This document shows positions 43,188-51,304 of a stretch of DNA of 64,000 bases, one piece after another; the stretch's first letter is position 1; every line of letters begins with the position of its first letter. Source of the stretch: Dechloromonas agitata is5 (lineage in GTDB: Bacteria; Pseudomonadota; Gammaproteobacteria; Burkholderiales; Rhodocyclaceae); contig NZ_KI912532.1 of NCBI RefSeq assembly GCF_000519045.1, positions 186,001-250,000 of the forward strand, read 5' to 3'. A program made the translations under genes and the position numbers. Under the pieces are notes generated by a model. That model saw nothing but the letters and a program-made list of their open reading frames with translations. It did not search any database and had not been told where the DNA came from.

Positions 43188-43817
43188 ATGAAACTGAGCA
43201 GCAGCAGTTTTTCCGATGGCCAGAACATACCCGGCGACTACGCCTTCTGCACGCCTGATCCGGCCCACCACGTCTGCCTTGGCCGCAACCTGAACCCGCA
43301 GCTGAGCTGGAGCGACGCACCGGCCGGCACGCGTTCCTTCGCCGTGATCTGTCACGACCCGGACGTGCCGAGCAAGGGCGACGACGTCAACCAGGAAGGC
43401 CGCACCGTTCCCGCCTCGCTGCCCCGCGTCGATTTCTTCCACTGGGTGCTGGTCGATTTGCCAGCCTCGCTGACCGCGCTGAAGGAAGGCGAATTCAGCA
43501 GCAGCGTGACGCCGCGCGGGAAATCCGGCCCACAGGCGGCGCACGGCGCCCGCCAGGGCATCAACAACTATACCGACTGGTTCGCCGGCGACAACGACAT
43601 GCGCGGTGACTACTACGGCTACGACGGCCCCTGCCCGCCGTGGAACGACGAAATCGTGCATCGCTACGTGTTTACGGTATTCGCACTGGACATCGACCAA
43701 CTGCCGCTCGACGGCCGCTTCGGCGGTCCGGAGGTACGCCGCGCCATGCAGGGCCACATCCTGGCCCAGGCCAGCCTGACCGGCACCTACACGCTGAATC
43801 CGCAGTTGCAGAAGTAA
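43188..43817 (+). CDS. YbhB/YbcL-family protein (phosphatidylethanolamine-binding fold)
   Basis: 209-aa PEBP-fold protein. The ligand-pocket motif is present as SFAVICHDPDVPSKGDD, and FFHWVLVDLPAS and YDGPCPPWNDEIVHRY carry further conserved residues. No signal peptide is visible, so it is cytoplasmic, unlike some PEBPs. An AGGAG ribosome site lies before ATG. Family members bind small ligands or inhibit kinases; the role here is unknown. It ends in a strong terminator and follows murJ. Confidence 0.88.
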   Translation: MKLSSSSFSDGQNIPGDYAFCTPDPAHHVCLGRNLNPQLSWSDAPAGTRSFAVICHDPDVPSKGDDVNQEGRTVPASLPRVDFFHWVLVDLPASLTALKEGEFSSSVTPRGKSGPQAAHGARQGINNYTDWFAGDNDMRGDYYGYDGPCPPWNDEIVHRYVFTVFALDIDQLPLDGRFGGPEVRRAMQGHILAQASLTGTYTLNPQLQK

Positions 43818-43838
43818 CCGTCGTCTGGACACTGACGG

Positions 43839-43865
43839 GCCATGCCGGAAAGGCATGGCTTTTTT
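43839..43865 (+). terminator. Terminator after the PEBP gene
   Basis: GCCATGCC-GGAAA-GGCATGGC stem followed by TTTTTT. Positioned 21 bases after the stop codon. Confidence 0.92.
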
Positions 43866-43955
43866 CATTTAAGGGCAGCATCGCCTCGACCGGCAGGTCG
43901 ATGACGATCCGCAAACCGCCGCTCTCGACGGTGCCGGCCGGGGCCGGGAACTGAC

Positions 43956-45314
43956 TCAGTCGGCGGCGCGGCCCTGCAGCTTGCGGTACAGCGTGCGCGG
44001 GCTGACCCCCAGGCGCTCGGCCAGCCGGGCCGCATCGAGCCCCGGCCGCGCCCGGGCCCAGGCCAGGTAGCGGCGCTCCAGCGTGGCGAGCGACACCACC
44101 TCGTTCAGCGCAAAACTGCCGGCGGCCGGGCCGGCTTCTGGCGGCAGGTCGTCGGCCAGGTCGATCAGGTGCGGCAAGTCGATCACCTCGCCATCGGCCA
44201 GCAACGAGGCGCGCTCGACCAAGTTACGCAGCTCCCGGATGTTGCCGCTGTAGCGCCGGCCGGCCAGCCATTCGAGGGCCGCCGGGCTGAAGCGCCGGCC
44301 GGCCAGCCATTCGAGGGCCGCCGGGCTGAAGCGCCGGCCGGCCTTGCGGTCGACCCGTTCAAGCAACGAGATGGCAAGCAGCGGGATGTCGCCGCTCCGC
44401 TCGTGCAGCGCCGGCGTGTGAATCGGGAAGGTATTGATGCGGAAATACAGGTCGCGGCGGAAGGTTTCGGCTTGCACCATAGCCCGCAGGTCGCGGTGGG
44501 TGGCCGTGACCAGCCGGAAATCGGCCGGCAGCCAGTCCAGACCGCCGACCCGGCGGTAGGTACCGGTTTCCAGCAGGCGCAGCAGCTTGACCTGCAGGGA
44601 TAGCGGCAATTCGCCGATTTCATCGAGAAAGAGCGTGCCACCCGACGCCGCCTCGACCAGGCCCGGCTTGCGATGCGTGGCGCCGGTGAAAGCGCCCTTC
44701 TCGTAGCCGAACAGCTCGCTCTCGAACAGGGTTTCGGTCATCCCGGCACAATCGACCGCGACAAACGGCCCCTCCTCGCGGGCGCTGGCTTCATGGATGG
44801 CGCGAGCCACCAGTTCCTTGCCGGTCCCGGTTTCGCCGAGCAGCACGACGGCTGCATCGGAATTGGCGACACGCAGGATCTTCTCCAGCATGGCAATGAA
44901 GGCCGGCGAGCGGCCGACCAGGCCCTGCGCCGCCGCCCGGCTGCTCGCCTGACGGACGACGCGCATGGTCTCGACAAAATAGGCGATCCGTCCCTCGTCG
45001 TCGCGTATCGGCGTCGTCTCGACGGCGACATGCTCCTCGCCGTGCGGTGTGTGGTGCAGATGCAGGACGCGCTGCGGATTGCCATCCTCCAGGCTCAGCT
45101 TGAGCGGACAGGATTCGCCCGCCTGGTCGCACGGCACATCGAAACGATGCGACACCTCGTAGCACATGCGCCCCGCGAGCGGCGTGCCGTCGCCGAACTC
45201 GCGGATGTAGGCGGCGTTGGCGGCAACGATGCGGTAATCAGCGCTCATCACGATGCGCGGCTCGGGCAGTCCATCAAGGAAGGAAATCAGCTCGCTCAGG
45301 AGGTGGGCAGTCAT
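43956..45314 (-). CDS. PAS-domain sigma-54-dependent activator with in-frame duplication
   Basis: 452-aa activator. The PAS-like sensor (~10-115) holds three cysteines (Cys51, Cys62, Cys69) in a [13 protein letters not shown] and GESCPLK arrangement, possibly a redox or metal site. The AAA+ domain has Walker A GETGTGKE, the sigma-54 contact loop GAFTGA and Walker [13 protein letters not shown] Fis-type HTH ends the protein ([18 protein letters not shown]). A 13-residue duplication (near 330-350) sits just before [13 protein letters not shown] 45314 is used; a GTG at 45359 would put a palindrome cluster into the gene. Divergent from ccoG2. Confidence 0.9.
   Translation of the reverse strand: MTAHLLSELISFLDGLPEPRIVMSADYRIVAANAAYIREFGDGTPLAGRMCYEVSHRFDVPCDQAGESCPLKLSLEDGNPQRVLHLHHTPHGEEHVAVETTPIRDDEGRIAYFVETMRVVRQASSRAAAQGLVGRSPAFIAMLEKILRVANSDAAVVLLGETGTGKELVARAIHEASAREEGPFVAVDCAGMTETLFESELFGYEKGAFTGATHRKPGLVEAASGGTLFLDEIGELPLSLQVKLLRLLETGTYRRVGGLDWLPADFRLVTATHRDLRAMVQAETFRRDLYFRINTFPIHTPALHERSGDIPLLAISLLERVDRKAGRRFSPAALEWLAGRRFSPAALEWLAGRRYSGNIRELRNLVERASLLADGEVIDLPHLIDLADDLPPEAGPAAGSFALNEVVSLATLERRYLAWARARPGLDAARLAERLGVSPRTLYRKLQGRAAD
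44253..44343 (-). repeat. 39-bp tandem duplication (two copies plus 13 bp) in the activator gene
   Basis: Copies at 44253-44291 and 44292-44330 are identical, with a partial third copy to 44343. Each encodes 13 residues ([17 protein letters not shown]). The unit is a multiple of three, so the frame is kept. Confidence 0.95.
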
Positions 45315-45358
45315 GTCAGATATGTCACCGCAGTCAAAATTGACATCGATTATTGACA
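45314..45358. promoter_or_regulatory. Cluster of TGTCA/TGACA half-sites upstream of the activator gene
   Basis: Five TGTCA, GTCAA or TTGACA elements lie within 45 bases, including a perfect palindrome GTCAAAATTGAC (45333-45344). They are about 100-130 bp upstream of the ccoG2 promoter elements, the usual distance for a sigma-54 activator site. Possible autoregulatory operator. Confidence 0.5.
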
Positions 45359-45419
45359 CAAACCATCGGCGCCTGACAAGGCCAATTCACCGCCCAAACC
45401 GCAAGCATCTGATTAATAA

Positions 45420-45435
45420 CGGATTTTAAAATCCG
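45420..45435. promoter_or_regulatory. 16-bp perfect palindrome in the activator/ccoG2 gap
   Basis: CGGATTTTAAAATCCG, AT-rich core, between the half-site cluster and the FNR box. No T-run follows it. Possible protein binding site; no known consensus recognised. Confidence 0.45.
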
Positions 45436-45453
45436 CAAAAGCAGGCACGCATC

Positions 45454-45467
45454 TTGATACGTATCAA
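45454..45467 (+). promoter_or_regulatory. Perfect FNR/ANR box upstream of ccoG2
   Basis: TTGAT-ACGT-ATCAA, identical to the consensus and fully palindromic. A GGCACG (45445-45450) just before it overlaps to form a weak sigma-54-like -24/-12 (the -12 lacks GC). The remaining 45468-45657 leader, except the small frame at 45492, shows no gene. Confidence 0.75.
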
Positions 45468-45491
45468 ACCGGAAACCGGAGGCACCTGCCC

Positions 45492-45566
45492 ATGGCGCTT
45501 TCCTCACCACCAGTTTGGGCAGGCGCTGGCAACCGGCAAGCGATATGGCGACATTTCCCCCCTTAG
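45492..45566 (+). CDS. Possible 24-residue leader peptide upstream of ccoG2
   Basis: Short frame beginning MALSSPPVWAGAGNRQ and ending at TAG 45564-45566. GGAGG lies ten bases before its ATG, a better ribosome site than that of ccoG2 itself. Around it, CCTGCCCA and TGGGCAGG form an inverted repeat. No similarity is recognised, so it may be a leader peptide or chance. Confidence 0.25.
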   Translation: MALSSPPVWAGAGNRQAIWRHFPP

Positions 45567-45657
45567 TTCGCCCCGCAGGCTAGCTTTATGTAACCAGATC
45601 GCCCGGGCGCCAGCCCCGGTTTCCGACCCGACAATTAAAAACCTCAACAGAGAATCC

Positions 45658-47073
45658 ATGAGCCATCCGGAAACGAATACACAGGCAGAAACGGTCCCGA
45701 AAGTTTCGTTCTACGAAAAACGCAGGAAAATCTACGCCAAGGGCGTGCGCGGCTTCTTCGACAACTGGCGCATCGCCCTCGTCCTTTTCACCCAGGTCAT
45801 CTTCTACGGTGGCCTGTGGCTGGAATGGAACGGCCGCCAGGCCATCCTGCTCCACCTCGTCGAGCGCAAGTTCTATATTTTCGGCGCCGTGTTCTGGCCG
45901 CAGGATGTCATCTACCTTGCCGCCCTCCTCATCGTTTCCGCCTACGCGCTGTTCCTCGTCACCGCCGTCGCCGGGCGGCTGTTCTGCGGCTACGCCTGCC
46001 CGCAGACGGTGTACACCCAGTTGTTCATGTGGATCGAGAACTGGATCGAAGGCGACCGCAACGCCCGCATCAAGCTCGACAAGGCGCCGCTCGATGCCCG
46101 CAAGATCCGCATCAAGGGCACCAAGCACCTGCTCTGGCTAGCCCTGTCGCTATGGACGGGTTTCACGCTGGTCGGTTATTTCACGCCGGTGCATGAACTG
46201 ATCGACAACGTGCTGACCGGCAACCTCGGTCCGTGGGAGTCAGTGTGGATCTTCCTCTACGGCGGCTTCACCTACCTGTTCGCCGGCTTCATGCGCGAGC
46301 AGGTCTGCAAGTACATGTGCCCCTACGCCCGCTTCCAGAGCGTGATGTTCGACCCGGATACGCTGATCATCACCTACGATCCGGAACGCGGCGAAACGCG
46401 CGGGGCGCGCAAGAAGGGTGTCGACGCCAAGGCGGCAGGACTGGGAGACTGTGTCGATTGCGGCCAGTGCGTACAGGTCTGCCCAACCGGCATCGACATC
46501 CGCAACGGCCTGCAGTACGAGTGCATCGGCTGCGCCGCCTGCATCGACGTCTGCGACCAGGTAATGGACAAGGTCGGCCTGCCGCGCGGCCTGATCCGCT
46601 ACTCCACCGAAAACGCCATGGCGCAACACCTCGGCAAGAAGGACATCCTGGCCCACATCGTCCGGCCGCGCATCCTGCTGTACACCGCCATCCTTGCCAT
46701 CATCCTCGGTGCCTGTGCCTGGTTCCTCGCCAACCGCATCCCGCTCAAGGTCGATGTCATCCGCGATCGCTCGGTGCTCGCCCGCGAAGCCGACGACGGC
46801 CGGATCGAGAACGTGTACATGCTGCAGATCATGAATACCGAGGAAGTCCCGCATCGCTACCGGATCAGCGTCGACGGCCTGCCTGGCGCCGAAATCGCCG
46901 GCAGTCCGGAAGTCGATGCCGTTGCCGCCGGCCTCACTTCGGCCAATACCGTCGTCCGCGTGCCGCCCGATGCCGGCAAGGTCGGTTCCAACCCGATTCA
47001 CTTCGACATCGTCGCGATCGACAACCCGGCCATCAAGGTCCGCGAGAAAGCTGCTTTCCTCCTGCCTCAGTAG
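45658..47073 (+). CDS. ccoG: Second CcoG-type copper reductase (ccoG2)
   Basis: 471-aa paralogue of the CcoG at 31264-32664. It starts MSHPETNTQAETVPKVSFYE and has the same spans, the CGYACPQTVYTQ motif and both cluster motifs CVDCGQCVQVCPTGIDIRNG and CIGCAACIDVCDQVMD. The C-terminal Ig-like domain is present. It stands alone, away from cbb3 structural genes, and is divergent from a sigma-54 activator with an FNR box between them. A role in copper handling under low oxygen is likely; the purpose of a second copy is unknown. Confidence 0.94.
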   Translation: MSHPETNTQAETVPKVSFYEKRRKIYAKGVRGFFDNWRIALVLFTQVIFYGGLWLEWNGRQAILLHLVERKFYIFGAVFWPQDVIYLAALLIVSAYALFLVTAVAGRLFCGYACPQTVYTQLFMWIENWIEGDRNARIKLDKAPLDARKIRIKGTKHLLWLALSLWTGFTLVGYFTPVHELIDNVLTGNLGPWESVWIFLYGGFTYLFAGFMREQVCKYMCPYARFQSVMFDPDTLIITYDPERGETRGARKKGVDAKAAGLGDCVDCGQCVQVCPTGIDIRNGLQYECIGCAACIDVCDQVMDKVGLPRGLIRYSTENAMAQHLGKKDILAHIVRPRILLYTAILAIILGACAWFLANRIPLKVDVIRDRSVLAREADDGRIENVYMLQIMNTEEVPHRYRISVDGLPGAEIAGSPEVDAVAAGLTSANTVVRVPPDAGKVGSNPIHFDIVAIDNPAIKVREKAAFLLPQ

Positions 47074-47093
47074 CCTGAGGCAGACTCCGCTTG

Positions 47094-47121
47094 GGCGGGA
47101 GCTGGTCTCCCGCCTTTTTTT
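47094..47121 (+). terminator. Terminator after ccoG2
   Basis: GGCGGGAG-CTGGT-CTCCCGCC stem followed by seven Ts, 20 bases after the stop codon. Confidence 0.93.
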
Positions 47122-47130
47122 GTCCATTTT

Positions 47131-47985
47131 TCAGCGGAGGGCCATGCTGCGGTCGAGAAAATCGCCCAGTTGCGCCAGATGGTGCGTCACGTCGCCGTAG
47201 TCATCATGGCTGCCCGGGACCAGCAACAATTCCACCGCCTCACCCGGACGCGCCGCGTGTATCTGGCGCGCCTCATCCACCGGCACGGTATCGTCCTCCA
47301 AACCGTGCACCAGCAGTACCGGACAGGTGACTCGGGCGATGGTGTGACATGGTGCGATGTCTTCGAAACGGTAGCCGATCACCCGTTGCACGTAGGCCAG
47401 GATATAGGCACCGAAGGGCCAATAGGGGACGCGCTTGCTCGCCAGCCAGCGCCGCATCATGGCGGCCGGGTGGGCGAAAGCGGCCAGGCTGACCACTGCC
47501 CGCAGGTCGCGGCGGCGCGAAGCTGCCAGCAGGGCCGCACCGGCCCCGACCGAATGGCCGATGATGCCCAAGCGGGCGGCATCGACTTCCGGCTGCCTGG
47601 CCAACCAGAGCAGGGCCGCGTCGATATCCTCGGCAAAGCGCGGCAGCGAGGCGAAGCGATCGTCGTCGCTCTGCCCGTGGCAACGTGCATCGACCAGCAA
47701 CAGGGCATAGCCGCGCGCGTGCAGCGGCGCCGCCAGCGGCAGCATCATCTCGGCATTGCCGCCCCAGCCGTGCATGACGACCAGGGCCGGCGCCGGCTCG
47801 CCGGCCGGAATGAACCAGCCGAACAAGCGCTTGCCATTCGCTGTCGGCATATCCACCGCCCGCCAGGGCACGCCTTGCGGATTGCCCGTCTCGATCACGC
47901 GCGGCGCCGCCAGTCCGCGCCGAATGGCGACATTCGCCCCGCCGAGCAGACCGGCCAGCGCCAGCAAGCCCCACAGTACGCTCAT
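47131..47985 (-). CDS. Alpha/beta hydrolase (serine hydrolase, BAAT/DUF1100-like)
   Basis: 284-aa hydrolase from ATG 47985. An N-terminal hydrophobic segment (MSVLWGLLALAGLLGG) may anchor it or be a signal. The oxyanion motif MHGWGGNAEMM, nucleophile elbow GHSVGAGAALLA, and the Asp (LEDDTVPVDEA) and His (GSHDDYGD) of the triad are present. Substrate cannot be told from sequence. An upstream ATG at 48054 would overlap the transporter remnant. It converges on the ccoG2 terminator. Confidence 0.88.
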   Translation of the reverse strand: MSVLWGLLALAGLLGGANVAIRRGLAAPRVIETGNPQGVPWRAVDMPTANGKRLFGWFIPAGEPAPALVVMHGWGGNAEMMLPLAAPLHARGYALLLVDARCHGQSDDDRFASLPRFAEDIDAALLWLARQPEVDAARLGIIGHSVGAGAALLAASRRRDLRAVVSLAAFAHPAAMMRRWLASKRVPYWPFGAYILAYVQRVIGYRFEDIAPCHTIARVTCPVLLVHGLEDDTVPVDEARQIHAARPGEAVELLLVPGSHDDYGDVTHHLAQLGDFLDRSMALR

Positions 47986-47992
47986 GCGGCGC

Positions 47993-48181
47993 TCACGGAT
48001 GCGGCCGGAAAATGGCCCGCTGGCCACACCGCGCATCGTGCGGAACAGTGTCACGAATCAGAAGCCGCCAAGCAGCAGCCAGGCTGTGCGTGGTCAGGGC
48101 GAACACGCCGGTGCCCATCACGGCGGCGAACCAGCCCGGGGCGAAGGTGCGCGAAATATAGGCAAAGTTCGGATACGACAT
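47993..48181 (-). pseudogene. Remnant of a TDT-family (tellurite/C4-dicarboxylate) transporter
   Basis: The frame opens MSYPNFAYISRTFAPGWFAA and continues VMGTGVFALTTHSL, the characteristic N-terminus of TehA/TDT family transporters, whose full length is ~320-400 aa. Only about 35 residues match; the rest of this 62-codon frame is unrelated, and the alpha/beta hydrolase gene begins eight bases later. A deletion that removed the transporter body is inferred. Confidence 0.7.
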
Positions 48182-48334
48182 GGTGCGGCTTCCCAAATAT
48201 TAGTTCTCGCTAATTTTATCAACCCGGCGCCCCGGCTGCGGCGGCTTTGCCGCCCCACGCCGCCTCCGCTTCGGCGATATACTGAAGGAAAACCACAAAA
48301 CGGAGACACGCCCCGCCTGCCGGGGGTGCAGCGC

Positions 48335-49378
48335 ATGGACCCGCTCTTCCTGCTCGCCATCGTCACGATTGCCATCGTGCTGGTGTTTGACTACACCAAC
48401 GGCTTCCATGACGCGGCCAACATCGTCGCCACCGTGATCGCCTCGCGCGCCATGACACCGGCCCAGGCTGTGGTCATCGTCGGCTTTTTCGAATTCCTCG
48501 GTCCCTTGCTCGGCGGCACCGCCGTCGCCGACACCATCGGCGGCTTCGTCAGGATGGACGACGTCGCACCACTGCTCTCGCTTGCCATCCTGCTTTGCGG
48601 CCTGATCGGTGCCATTGTCTGGAACCTCGCCACCTGGTATTTCGGCATTCCCTCCTCGTCGTCACACGCCCTGGTCGGCGGACTGATCGGCGCCGTCGTC
48701 GTGTCGGCCGGCCCCGACCACGTCGTCTGGGGCTTTGCCGAACTGGCCGACGGCCACCTGACCGGCATCGTCAAGGTACTCGCCGCCCTGGTACTCTCGC
48801 CGCTGATCGGCTTCTGGGTCGGCTTCGCCATCCACCGTCTGCTCAACAGGCTGCTGATGGCCGCCAACCCCGCTGCCAACGCCCGCCTGCGCGGCCTGCA
48901 ATTCGTCACCGCCGCCGGCCTCGCCTTCGCCCACGGCGCCAACGATGCGCAAAAGAGCATGGGCATCCTCACCCTCGTCCTGCTCCTCGGCGGTTTCATC
49001 CCCAGTTTCGCCGTGCCGTTCTGGGTCATGCTTGCCTGTGCCTCGGCCATTACCCTCGGCATCCTCTCCGGCGGCTGGCGCATCGTGCGCACCCTCGGCT
49101 TCGCCATCTACCGCGTCCGCCCGATCCACGCCCTCGGCTCGCAACTCACCTCGGCCGGCGTCATCATGGCCGCCTCGCTGGGCGGCGCCCCGGTGTCCAC
49201 CACCCATGTCGTCGCCACCTCGATCATGGGCATCGGCGCCTCGGAACGCCCGCGCGCCGTGCGCTGGGCCAAGGCCAAGGACATCGCGACGACCTGGATG
49301 GTCACCATCCCCGGCGCTGCGCTGGTCGCCATCCAGGCCTACGCCCTCGTCAATCTCTTCCTCGGAGGCAAACCATGA
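48335..49378 (+). CDS. PiT-family inorganic phosphate permease
   Basis: Low-affinity phosphate:cation symporter, 347 aa from ATG 48335. Duplicate PiT signatures are visible: DYTNGFHDAANIVAT near residue 17 and FAHGANDAQKSMG in the second half. About ten spans are predicted. GGGGG precedes the start; the in-frame extension to 47756 is antisense to the hydrolase and is not coding. It overlaps the DUF47 gene by 4 bp, a common pairing in which DUF47 controls the permease. Confidence 0.95.
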   Translation: MDPLFLLAIVTIAIVLVFDYTNGFHDAANIVATVIASRAMTPAQAVVIVGFFEFLGPLLGGTAVADTIGGFVRMDDVAPLLSLAILLCGLIGAIVWNLATWYFGIPSSSSHALVGGLIGAVVVSAGPDHVVWGFAELADGHLTGIVKVLAALVLSPLIGFWVGFAIHRLLNRLLMAANPAANARLRGLQFVTAAGLAFAHGANDAQKSMGILTLVLLLGGFIPSFAVPFWVMLACASAITLGILSGGWRIVRTLGFAIYRVRPIHALGSQLTSAGVIMAASLGGAPVSTTHVVATSIMGIGASERPRAVRWAKAKDIATTWMVTIPGAALVAIQAYALVNLFLGGKP

Positions 49379-50019
49379 GCGAAGACACCCCGCCCTCGAT
49401 CTTCCGCCGCCTGTTCGAACGCGTCTTTCCCAAGATGCCCGACTTCTTCGCCCTGCTCACCGAGCAGTGCCAATATGTCACCAATACCACCGGGCGCCTG
49501 GTCGAGTTCATGGAAACCGGTGATGCCGCCGTCGGCCAGTGCATACGCCAGGACGAGCACGAGGCCGACCGGGTCAAGATCCGCAACCTGCACACGCTGA
49601 ACGAGGCGTTCTCGACACCGATCGACCGCGAAGACCTCTACCGCGCCATCGTCGACCTCGACGAGATCGTCAATTACTGCAAGACCACGGTCAGCGAAAT
49701 GGAAGTGCTCGACCTCAAGCCCGACAAGCATTGCCTGGAAATGGCCATGCACATCAAGCTCGGCACCGACGCGCTGGTCCAGGGCTACGCCCGGCTCGCC
49801 AAGGAGCCCGCCCTCGCCGCCGAAGATGCCGACATCGCGCGCAAGGCCGAACGCCGTGTCGAAAAGAACTACCGCCGGGCCATCGCCGAGTTGTTCGTCG
49901 GCGACGACTACATCCACATGTTCAAGCGCCGCGAAATCTATCGCCACCTGTCCAACGCCGCCGACCGCATGGCCAACTGCGCCAACACACTGCACGACAT
50001 CGTGGTCAAGATGTGCTGA
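49375..50019 (+). CDS. DUF47 family PhoU-like protein (PiT partner)
   Basis: 214-aa cytoplasmic helical protein, a partner of PiT permeases. It has the conserved CIRQDEHEADRVKIRNLH and DREDLYRAIVDLDEIVNYCK motifs, which bind metal ions in PhoU relatives, and ends in RHLSNAADRMANCANTLHDI. ATG overlaps the permease stop (ATGA), so translation is coupled. A regulatory role on phosphate uptake is the usual assignment. Confidence 0.94.
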   Translation: MSEDTPPSIFRRLFERVFPKMPDFFALLTEQCQYVTNTTGRLVEFMETGDAAVGQCIRQDEHEADRVKIRNLHTLNEAFSTPIDREDLYRAIVDLDEIVNYCKTTVSEMEVLDLKPDKHCLEMAMHIKLGTDALVQGYARLAKEPALAAEDADIARKAERRVEKNYRRAIAELFVGDDYIHMFKRREIYRHLSNAADRMANCANTLHDIVVKMC

Positions 50020-50101
50020 TCGCCACGAAACGCCCTGCCGCCATGGGGATCAAATAAAATAGGCCCAAAGTCATAGAAAACTACAAGAGGGGGAGCGTGA
50101 G

Positions 50102-50332
50102 ATGAGCAAGGAGCACAAGGTACGCGCCCCGAATGACCGGCGCACAGAGGATCTCGGCCCCCCCAGCGGCTGGAAGGAGCGGCGGCGCAAAACCGAAAGG
50201 CGCATTCCCACCGTCGAGGAAACCACGGTGTCGGAAGACGAATGGCTCGCCTACTTCACCCCGCGCCCGGCCAACGAAGATGCGGCAGCCCACGAAGCGG
50301 CTGCCGACATCCTCGGCAAGGCGCCCCGCTGA
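50102..50332 (+). CDS. Small hypothetical protein
   Basis: 76-aa soluble protein with no recognised family. It is very basic in the first half (WKERRRKTERRIP) and acidic in the second (SEDEWLAYFTPRPANEDAAA). The RRRKTERRIP stretch recalls PilZ-like arginine motifs, but the fold is too short to claim. GGGGAG before ATG is a good ribosome site. It follows the DUF47 gene by 82 bp and precedes the acyltransferase by 10 bp, so it may share their transcript. Confidence 0.7.
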   Translation: MSKEHKVRAPNDRRTEDLGPPSGWKERRRKTERRIPTVEETTVSEDEWLAYFTPRPANEDAAAHEAAADILGKAPR

Positions 50333-50342
50333 GTAACGCCCC

Positions 50343-50900
50343 TTGCTGCAAACCCTCGCCCGCCTGATCCTCAAGGCCCTCGGCTGGCAACTCATCGAGC
50401 CGGCCAACCGCCCGGCCCGCATGCTCATCCTGGCCTACCCGCACACCTCGAACTGGGATGGCTTCTACGCCCTGCTCACCGGTCTGGGCCTCGGCCTGCG
50501 CGCCCACTGGGCGGCCAAGGACAGCCTGTTCTTCTGGCCCACTGGCCCGCTGCTCAAGCGACTCGGCGGCATCCCGGTCAACCGCCGCCAGCGCACCGGC
50601 TTCGTTGACCAGATGATCGAACGCTTCGCCTGCGACGCGCACTGCCAGCTGATCATGGCCCCGGAAGGCACCCGCCGCCGCACCGAAGGCTGGAAAAGCG
50701 GCTTCTACCGCATTGCCCTCACGGCCGGCGTGCCGGTCGCCCTCGGCTGCGTCGACTACGCCCGACGTGAGGCCGGCATCCTCGCCTACGTCACCCTCAC
50801 CGGCGACCCGGCCGCCGACATCGCCACCATCGCCAGCCACTATGCCGGCCGCTCGGGCAAACACCCCGAACTCGCCTCGCCGGTTCGCTGGCTGGCGTGA
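50343..50900 (+). CDS. Lysophospholipid acyltransferase family protein
   Basis: 185-aa membrane-associated acyltransferase. The catalytic HX4D motif is AYPHTSNWDGFYA and the acyl acceptor motif is APEGTRRR, as in PlsC-type enzymes. It probably transfers an acyl group to lysophosphatidic acid or a related lipid. The gene begins with TTG at 50343 and no clear ribosome site, so a slightly different start is possible. Downstream of the small basic protein. Confidence 0.85.
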   Translation: MLQTLARLILKALGWQLIEPANRPARMLILAYPHTSNWDGFYALLTGLGLGLRAHWAAKDSLFFWPTGPLLKRLGGIPVNRRQRTGFVDQMIERFACDAHCQLIMAPEGTRRRTEGWKSGFYRIALTAGVPVALGCVDYARREAGILAYVTLTGDPAADIATIASHYAGRSGKHPELASPVRWLA

Positions 50901-50999
50901 ATCCGTTTTTCAACGCCGCAGCTCGGAGAGCACCCCTTCCCTACCCTTGCTCGGCTGACCTCTCGGCGCGGGATGCTCGCCCTTGGGCTTGAAGGCGGC

Positions 51000-51215
51000 T
51001 TACTCCGCCACCAGTTCCACCGTCTCGCCGCCAAATACCACTGCCTGCCCCGGCCGCAGCTTGGCCCGCTTGCGCGTATCCACCGCGCCATCCACCTTCA
51101 CCCGCCCCTCGGCGATGGCCGCATGCGCCGCCCCGCCGGATTCGCACAGGCCGGTCGCCTTGAGCAGTTGGTCGAGCTGGATATGGTCGCCGCGCACGGC
51201 AAAGCGGATGGTCAT
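51000..51215 (-). CDS. S4-domain RNA-binding protein (YbcJ-like)
   Basis: 71-aa protein with one S4 domain (FAVRGDHIQLDQLLKATGLC, then EGRVKVDG). AGGAAG lies 7 bases before ATG 51215. Small stand-alone S4 proteins bind rRNA or help ribosome rescue; the precise role is not known. The 99 bp between the acyltransferase stop and this gene show nothing recognisable. Confidence 0.85.
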   Translation of the reverse strand: MTIRFAVRGDHIQLDQLLKATGLCESGGAAHAAIAEGRVKVDGAVDTRKRAKLRPGQAVVFGGETVELVAE

Positions 51216-51304
51216 GGTCGTCTTCCTGAAACGGGCAGCGGAATTGCTGCCCCGGCCGCCATTGTAGACCGCCCACCCACGGCACACCCTCGTCTGGCCC
51301 GACG

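Noticed and set aside
45444-45458. Sigma-54 -24/-12 promoter AGGCACGCATCTTGAT
   Set aside because: The -24 GGCACG matches, but the -12 lacks the required GC and overlaps a perfect FNR box, which explains the site better. It is mentioned only as weak in the feature text.
47756-48334. Longer phosphate permease starting at 47756
   Set aside because: The extra 193 codons are antisense to the hydrolase and transporter remnant and have no membrane-protein character; ATG 48335 with a GGGGG site is the start.
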